Origin: Acidaminococcaceae bacterium
GTDB taxonomy: Bacteria; Bacillota; Negativicutes; Acidaminococcales; Acidaminococcaceae
DNA: 10,541 nucleotides
Reading direction: 5' to 3'
NCBI GenBank assembly: GCA_017443165.1
Contig: JAFSOW010000045.1
Coordinates: forward strand, 1-10,541
Both the position numbers and the translations under genes were made by a program. The notes beneath the pieces are model-generated. The model did no database searches and was not told the DNA's origin. It saw only the letters and a program-made list of their open reading frames with translations. Shown in pieces: positions 6,237 through 10,541 of this stretch (positions within the stretch are counted from its first letter, which is position 1; the number at the start of each line of letters is the position of its first letter).

Positions 6237-7847
6237 ATGAGCGAATTAAAAGAAAAAATAGAAAAACGGCGTACCTTTGCCATCATTTCACATCCGGACG
6301 CCGGTAAAACGACCTTAACCGAAAAATTGCTGCTGTACGGCGGCGCTATTCACCTGGCAGGCAGTGTAAAAGCCAGAAAAGCAAATAAGCATGCCGTTTC
6401 CGACTGGATGGAAATTGAAAAGCAGCGCGGTATTTCTGTTACGTCTTCGGTGCTGCAGTTCGATTACCAGGGCTATCGCGTCAATATTTTGGATACACCC
6501 GGCCATCAGGACTTTTCGGAAGACACGTACCGCACTCTGATGGCGGCTGACAGCGCTGTCATGCTGATTGACGCAGCCAAAGGCGTGGAACCCCAGACCA
6601 AAAAGCTGTTCTGGGTCTGCCACAGCCGTCACCTGCCGATTTTTACCTTTATTAACAAGCTGGACCGTTTCGGCCGGGAACCTCTTGACCTGATGGAAGA
6701 AGTGGAAAAGATTCTGCAGATCAAGGTGTATCCCATAACCTGGCCGGTGGGCCTGGACGGAAAATATAAAGGCGTGTATAACCGCCTGACCAGAGAGGTT
6801 TCGTTATTTAAAACGGATGCCAGCCATGGCAGTAAGTAACTGGAAGAATTTTCCGCGGACATCGATGATCCCCGCATTAAGGAAATGATCGGAGATGAAC
6901 TGTTCGAAGCACTGCTGGGCGATATCGAGTTACTGGACATGGCAGGGGAAGAGTTCCATATCGAGGACGTATTAAAAGGGGAACTTACACCCATGTTCTT
7001 CGGCAGCGCCATGACCAACTTTGGTGTGCAGGAGTTTCTTGAAAAGTTTCTGGAAATGTCACCGGCGCCCCAGCCCCGCACACTGTTAAATGGTGATGTA
7101 CTGGAACCTGACAATCCGCTGTTCAGCGCCTTTGTTTTTAAGATTCAGGCCAATATGAACCCGGCACACCGGGACCGCATCGCGTTCATGCGCATCTGCT
7201 CCGGCGAATTTGATAAAGGCATGACAGTGTATCATGCCCAAAGCGGTAAGCCTGTAAAGCTGGCCCAACCACAACAGTTTTTAGCGCAGGAACGTACCAT
7301 TGTAGAAAAGGCGTACCCCGGCGACATCATCGGTTTGTTTGATCCGGGCATCTTCGGTATCGGCGACAGTCTCAGTGATGATAAGCTGAAACTGCGTTTT
7401 GAAGATTTTCCCGTGTTCCCGGCAGAAATTTTTGCCCGGGTGCAGCCAAAAGATTCCCTGAAACGAAAACAATTTGAAAAGGGGATCCTCCAACTTTCCC
7501 AAGAGGGCGCCGTGCAGGTGTTCACTCAAAAACATGTGGGGCTGGAAAGTTTTATCGTCGGCGTAGTGGGACAGCTGCAGCTGGAAGTACTGGAATACCG
7601 TCTGAAGAATGAATACAACGCCCAGCTTGTGATGACTCAGCTTCCCTTTACCGTAGCCCGCTGGGTCTATGCGGAAAAGCCGGAAGACATTGAAAAGCTG
7701 CGGGGTCTTGACAACGGCATGCTTGTGTATGATAAAAAAGACCGCCCGGTTATCCTGGTGAACAACGAATGGGCACTGAACTGGATTCTGCAGCGCAACC
7801 CGGGACTGGAATTTCTGGTCGTACCTTCGGATAAGGCGAGAGTATAA
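6237..7847 (+). pseudogene. prfC: Peptide chain release factor 3 (RF3), interrupted by in-frame TAA
   Basis: RF3 is the GTPase that removes RF1/RF2 from the ribosome after termination. Ignoring codon 201, the frame encodes about 535 residues, close to the usual RF3 length of about 530. G1 HPDAGKTT (19-26), RGISVTS (64-70), G3 DTPGH (86-90) and G4 NKLD (140-143) are intact. FFGSAM, the G5-like region, and later RF3 landmarks (FKIQANMNPAHRDRIAFMR, EGAVQVF) lie after the stop in the same frame. TAA at 6837-6839 therefore splits one gene by a nonsense codon, not a frameshift. Neither half alone would hold a full G domain. The first possible restart, ATG 6885, has AAGGA only one base away, so re-initiation looks poor. 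Start ATG 6237 has GGGAG at 6227-6231. The rest of the coding sequence looks undecayed, so the change is recent, a sequencing error, or read through. Confidence 0.9.
6837..6839 (+). other. In-frame TAA inside prfC
   Basis: The context is AGT AAG TAA CTG GAA. The frame before and after is RF3 without any shift. A single base change from AAA, GAA or CAA would produce it. The following base is C. Confidence 0.95.
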
Positions 7848-7849
7848 AC

Positions 7850-8587
7850 ATGGAAGAGATTGCAACGATTTTAGGTGTTCCTGTGGTACCGTATACCATG
7901 GACGAAGCAGTAATGAAACTGACCCAGGACACGCTGAAGAACAAACGAAACTTTGTAGTCACTGCCAATGCGGAAATTATCATGATGGCACAGGACGACA
8001 AAGAATACAAAACACTGTTGTCGGAAACTGCGGATTTAATCCTTCCGGACGGAGCCGGAACGGTATGGGCTGGCAACTATCTGGGTTATACCATACCGGA
8101 GCGGGTTGCAGGCTACGATTTATATCTGCGTCTTCTGGAAGAGGCGGCAAAGAAAAAGCTCCCCGTGTACTTCTTCGGCGGCAAGCCCGGCATTGCGGAA
8201 GAAGCAGCGGAGGAAGGTAAGCGCCGCTGGCCCGGCCTGAACGTAGCCGGCTGCCGCAATGGCTATTTTTCGTCCGAAGAAGAAACGGAAATTATTAAAG
8301 GCATCAATCGCAGCGGCGCAGCCATGCTGTTCGCTGCCTTAGGTGCGCCCAAACAGGAAAAGTGGTTAGCAAAGTACAGGGAAGAGTTGAAGCCATGTTT
8401 ACTGATGGGCATCGGCGGCAGCTTTGACGTGTTGGCCGGAAAAGTGCAGCGGGCACCCAAGTGGATGCAGGACGCCAAACTGGAATGGCTCTTCCGTCTG
8501 ATAAAACAACCCAGCCGATTCGGAAGAATGCTGGCACTGCCAAAATTTGTATTTGCGGTTCGCAATGAAAAAGCAAAGAAAAAATAA
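7850..8587 (+). CDS. tagA: WecG/TagA/CpsF family glycosyltransferase (GT26)
   Basis: Membrane-associated transferase that adds a sugar, typically N-acetylmannosamine from UDP-ManNAc, to undecaprenyl-PP-GlcNAc in wall teichoic acid (TagA) or enterobacterial common antigen (WecG) synthesis. At 245 residues it has the family's usual length. TANAEI (38-43, Thr38) and LPDGAG (65-70, Asp67) match the family's conserved active-site threonine and aspartate. YFFGGKPG, the FAALGAPKQEKW segment and GIGGSFDVLAGKV(Q)RAP are family hallmarks. The C-terminal basic helix region (EWLFRLIKQPSRFGRM) corresponds to the appendage that closes the active site and contacts membrane. The actual sugar in this organism is not known. 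The start is 2 bases after the prfC stop, so it is probably co-transcribed with prfC; the ribosome site is weak (AAGGCGAG). Confidence 0.9.
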   Translation: MEEIATILGVPVVPYTMDEAVMKLTQDTLKNKRNFVVTANAEIIMMAQDDKEYKTLLSETADLILPDGAGTVWAGNYLGYTIPERVAGYDLYLRLLEEAAKKKLPVYFFGGKPGIAEEAAEEGKRRWPGLNVAGCRNGYFSSEEETEIIKGINRSGAAMLFAALGAPKQEKWLAKYREELKPCLLMGIGGSFDVLAGKVQRAPKWMQDAKLEWLFRLIKQPSRFGRMLALPKFVFAVRNEKAKKK

Positions 8588-8597
8588 CTAAATATAG

Positions 8598-8626
8598 TAG
8601 ACAAATTCGTTTTTACATACTATAAT
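8598..8626 (+). promoter_or_regulatory. Sigma-70-type promoter for psd-pssA
   Basis: TAGACA (8598-8603, one mismatch to TTGACA) and a perfect TATAAT (8621-8626) are separated by exactly 17 bases. It lies just after the tagA stop and predicts a leader of about 145 bases before psd. No terminator is visible between tagA and this promoter, so read-through from tagA is also possible. Confidence 0.8.
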
Positions 8627-8675
8627 GTACAAGTTAATGTTGGTGTAGAAATTTTACCGATATTACGCAGGATAC

Positions 8676-8751
8676 ATTTTCCGGTACGAGGCGGAGGAGG
8701 GAACGCGTAGTAAGACCTACGCGGACCGACGACAACGAAGTACAGGGAAAT
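8676..8751 (+). ncRNA. Candidate structured 5' leader RNA of psd
   Basis: An outer stem pairs 8676-8682 with 8745-8751 (one wobble) and 8684-8687 with 8740-8743 across one mismatch. Inside it a perfect 7-base-pair hairpin (CGCGTAG 8704-8710 with CTACGCG 8717-8723) carries a 6-base loop. The two strands between the stems are purine-rich (GAGGCGGAGGAGGG) and GACGACAACGAA-like, and are left unpaired as a large internal loop. The psd ribosome site (8766-8773) lies outside the fold. It matches no riboswitch class that I recognise; a cis-regulatory role is inference. Confidence 0.45.
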
Positions 8752-8779
8752 TTAGACCAGTAAGGAAAGGAGGCCGCTT

Positions 8780-9406
8780 ATGCATATCGTAAGACAAGGA
8801 TACCCCTTCATTGCCGGCGCACTGGTGCTGGCAGTAGTCTGCTTTATCGCATTCGGAATTCACATTGCGGTAATTCCGGTAGTGCTGGCCTGCTATTTTG
8901 CATATTTTTTCCGTAATCCGGAACGAATCGTCAATCCGGACCCGTCCCTGTTATATTCTCCGGCCGATGGAACCGTCATGGGCGTAACGGAGTTTTATGA
9001 TGAGGAGTTTTTAAACGCAAAGGCCAAAAAGGTTACCATTTTCCTTTCGGTCTTCAATGTACATGTGAACCGGAGTCCGGCGGAAGGAACTATAAAATTC
9101 CAGCGGTACACGGTAGGAGAATACCTGCCGGCCTTTAATAAAAAGGCAGCCTTTGAAAACGAACGGTTCGCCATGGGTATCGAGAATGACCGTATGAAAA
9201 TTCTGGTCATCCAGATTGCCGGCATTCTGGCCCGGCGTATCGACAACTGGGTAAATCTGGGCAACCATCTGGACCAGGGGGAAGTGTACGGTATGATTAA
9301 ATTCGGTTCCTGTACGGAACTGGTCGTGCCTGCCGATGTGGAAATCCTTTGCAAAAAAGGGGATAAGGTGAAAGGCGGCATTACGGTATTGGGCCGTACA
9401 AACTAA
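8780..9406 (+). CDS. psd: Phosphatidylserine decarboxylase proenzyme (short type)
   Basis: Converts phosphatidylserine to phosphatidylethanolamine at the inner membrane using a pyruvoyl group formed by self-cleavage. At 208 residues it belongs to the short, archaeal-type Psd group and not the roughly 300-residue E. coli type. Two hydrophobic segments at 8-25 and 27-44 form the membrane anchor. SPADG (60-64) and NVHVNRSP (93-100, His95) are conserved in the family, and MIKFGSC (172-178) places the self-cleavage between Gly176 and Ser177, leaving an alpha chain of about 32 residues. Cys178 follows the reactive serine. AAAGGAGG at 8766-8773 is a near-perfect ribosome site 6 bases from the ATG. 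pssA follows 57 bases later and makes its substrate, which supports the call. Confidence 0.93.
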   Translation: MHIVRQGYPFIAGALVLAVVCFIAFGIHIAVIPVVLACYFAYFFRNPERIVNPDPSLLYSPADGTVMGVTEFYDEEFLNAKAKKVTIFLSVFNVHVNRSPAEGTIKFQRYTVGEYLPAFNKKAAFENERFAMGIENDRMKILVIQIAGILARRIDNWVNLGNHLDQGEVYGMIKFGSCTELVVPADVEILCKKGDKVKGGITVLGRTN

Positions 9407-9463
9407 CCGGGAAGTTTGACACGCTTCCGCTAACAGCATCTCGAAGCTTGGGAGGACATTCGC

Positions 9464-10144
9464 GTGAATTATAAACGCATCGTGCCTAACACCATCAGCG
9501 GTATCAGTTTAGTGTTGGGCGTTTTTTCCATTTTTTATACGCAGGAACAGAATTATTTTATGGCGGCCGTCTGTATCGTCCTGTCCGTTGTGGCGGATTC
9601 GTTAGACGGAAGGGCGGCCCGTGCCTTGGGTGTGCAGGGTCCCTTCGGGGTAGAGATGGATTCCCTTTGCGATCTGGGAGCCTTTGGTGTGGCGCCTGCG
9701 ATTTTAATTTATCAGTTCGCCTTGACAGACCTGGGCTGGTGGGGTAAAATAATCGCCGGACTGTACACGTTCTTCGGCGCCATGCGGCTGGCCCGCTTTA
9801 ATGTGAACACCTCTGTGGTGCACGGGTATTTCCAGGGTATGCCGATTCCGGCAGGAGCCTGCTGTATCGCCACCTATGTGATTTCCGGATTTAATTTTAC
9901 GCCCGTTGCGGCAGGCGTCATGACGCTGGCAGTCGCCCTCATCCTGTACAGCAACGTAAAGTTTCCGGATTTTAAGGGAAAGGGCAATCCCATGTACCGC
10001 TATCCCGTGATTGTTGCGGTTTTGATCGGCGCGTATCTGTTGTGGCAAAAGCCTTCCGGCTGGCCTTTTGTAGGTATGTTTACCTATTTTATCGCCGGTG
10101 TGATAAATGCAGTGTATTGTATGTTGTTTGTAAAAGAAGAATAA
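9464..10144 (+). CDS. pssA: CDP-diacylglycerol-serine O-phosphatidyltransferase
   Basis: Integral-membrane phosphatidylserine synthase that joins serine to CDP-diacylglycerol, releasing CMP. The CDP-alcohol phosphotransferase motif D-x2-D-G-x2-A-R-x8-G-x3-D-x3-D is complete: Asp45, Asp48, Gly49, Ala52, Arg53, Gly62, Asp66, Asp70. Several hydrophobic helices cover most of the 226 residues (about 12-26, 31-45, 74-88, 93-110, 126-140, 143-160, 171-188, 200-222). It starts with GTG, supported by GGAGGA at 9451-9456, 7 bases upstream; no better in-frame ATG is nearby. Placement right after psd gives the two-step phosphatidylethanolamine route and argues for serine over glycerol phosphate or inositol as acceptor. 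The 3' end carries a 21-base duplication. Confidence 0.93.
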   Translation: MNYKRIVPNTISGISLVLGVFSIFYTQEQNYFMAAVCIVLSVVADSLDGRAARALGVQGPFGVEMDSLCDLGAFGVAPAILIYQFALTDLGWWGKIIAGLYTFFGAMRLARFNVNTSVVHGYFQGMPIPAGACCIATYVISGFNFTPVAAGVMTLAVALILYSNVKFPDFKGKGNPMYRYPVIVAVLIGAYLLWQKPSGWPFVGMFTYFIAGVINAVYCMLFVKEE

Positions 10145-10168
10145 GGGTTTGTGAAAGAAGAATAAGGA
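10127..10168 (+). repeat. 21-base tandem duplication over the pssA stop
   Basis: TTTGTAAAAGAAGAATAAGG at 10127 recurs at 10148 with one difference (A to G) and a period of 21 bases. The first copy encodes the last residues and the stop of pssA; the second lies in the gap before the glycosyltransferase gene. Being in phase, the second copy repeats the same short reading frame and stop. Confidence 0.85.
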
Positions 10169-10191
10169 AAGGATAGGGTGGATAGGTCCAA

Positions 10192-10541
10192 ATGCATTTT
10201 AATTACGATGTGGTGATGATCCCACTCCAGTTGATCATCGTGTTCTTTACCATTTATTATTTCGTCGTATCCTGGTTCGGTCTCTTCGGCAAAATGAGAG
10301 AGACGAAACAGTTCCCGGAAAAAAGTACCTTCGCGCTGATCGTCTGTGCGCATAACGAGCAGCAGGTCATTGCCAAGCTGGTGGAAAACCTGAAGCAGCT
10401 GAACTATTCCGACAAGTTATACGACATCTTCGTCGTGGCAGATAACTGCGTGGATAAAACCGCAGAAGCTGCCCGCAACGCCGGCGCCATTGTGTATGAA
10501 CGTTTCAGCGAAACGGGGAAGGGCAAAGGCTTTGCCATGGA
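10192..10541 (+). CDS. Family 2 glycosyltransferase, membrane type, 5' part
   Basis: Partial gene that leaves the window after 116 codons. An N-terminal hydrophobic segment (about 7-32) precedes a GT-A nucleotide-sugar domain: FALIVCAHNEQQVI (47-60) is the first strand with the conserved HNE, VVADNCVDKTAE (81-92) carries the nucleotide-binding aspartates, and the region ends at ETGKGKGFAM, typical of cellulose-synthase-like processive or membrane GT2 enzymes (BcsA/IcaA-like superfamily). Donor and acceptor cannot be told from this part. The start ATG 10192 is 47 bases after pssA. The ribosome site is not strong: GGAAAGGA at 10165-10172 is distant, and ATAGG at 10183-10187 is close. It is probably the third gene of the psd-pssA transcript. 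Confidence 0.85.
   Translation, partial: MHFNYDVVMIPLQLIIVFFTIYYFVVSWFGLFGKMRETKQFPEKSTFALIVCAHNEQQVIAKLVENLKQLNYSDKLYDIFVVADNCVDKTAEAARNAGAIVYERFSETGKGKGFAM

Noticed and set aside
6629..7114. Long reverse-strand frames opposite prfC, tpsB and pssA
   Set aside because: They mirror strong forward genes, have no ribosome sites and no recognisable domains.
6885..7847. Independent gene starting at ATG 6885
   Set aside because: It is the C-terminal part of RF3 in the same frame, with homology-like sequence continuing upstream to the stop; its ribosome site is only one base from the ATG.

Overview
The window looks like the chromosome of a diderm Firmicute (class Negativicutes, for example the Veillonellaceae or Acidaminococcaceae). 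This is inference from gene content: strong Shine-Dalgarno sites and Firmicute-style promoters occur together with an outer-membrane two-partner secretion system and a psd-pssA phosphatidylethanolamine pathway. No marker in the window fixes the genus.

Layout, all genes on the + strand. Bases 1-4124 hold a two-partner secretion locus: the 3' part of a very large filamentous-haemagglutinin-type exoprotein (GLUG-like repeats, four YDG repeats, an MBG-like domain and a C-terminal tail), then its TpsB/FhaC-type transporter, which overlaps it by 8 bases. Bases 4125-4456 contain the 3' half of a tRNA-Pro(GGG) without a recognisable 5' half, directly followed by a strong terminator. This looks like the distal attachment-site scar of an element integrated into a tRNA gene, so the secretion locus may lie on a genomic island ending here. 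Next come two singly transcribed genes, each with an extended -10 promoter: a small serine esterase (4457-5080) and a zinc-ribbon protein of unknown function (5421-6122). They are separated by two hairpins.

From 6237 the content is housekeeping and cell envelope. prfC (release factor RF3) is complete in length but interrupted by an in-frame TAA at codon 201. A WecG/TagA/CpsF glycosyltransferase starts 2 bases after it. A new promoter and a roughly 150-base structured leader precede psd (phosphatidylserine decarboxylase). pssA (phosphatidylserine synthase) follows, then the start of a family 2 membrane glycosyltransferase that runs off the window.

How the genes work together: PssA makes phosphatidylserine and Psd decarboxylates it to phosphatidylethanolamine, while the flanking glycosyltransferases suggest surface-polysaccharide or lipid glycosylation, so the right half is an envelope-building cluster. 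The left half is a self-contained adhesin secretion module. The points most worth a second look are the stop codon inside the RF3 gene, the tRNA scar, the structured psd leader and the YDG repeat array.
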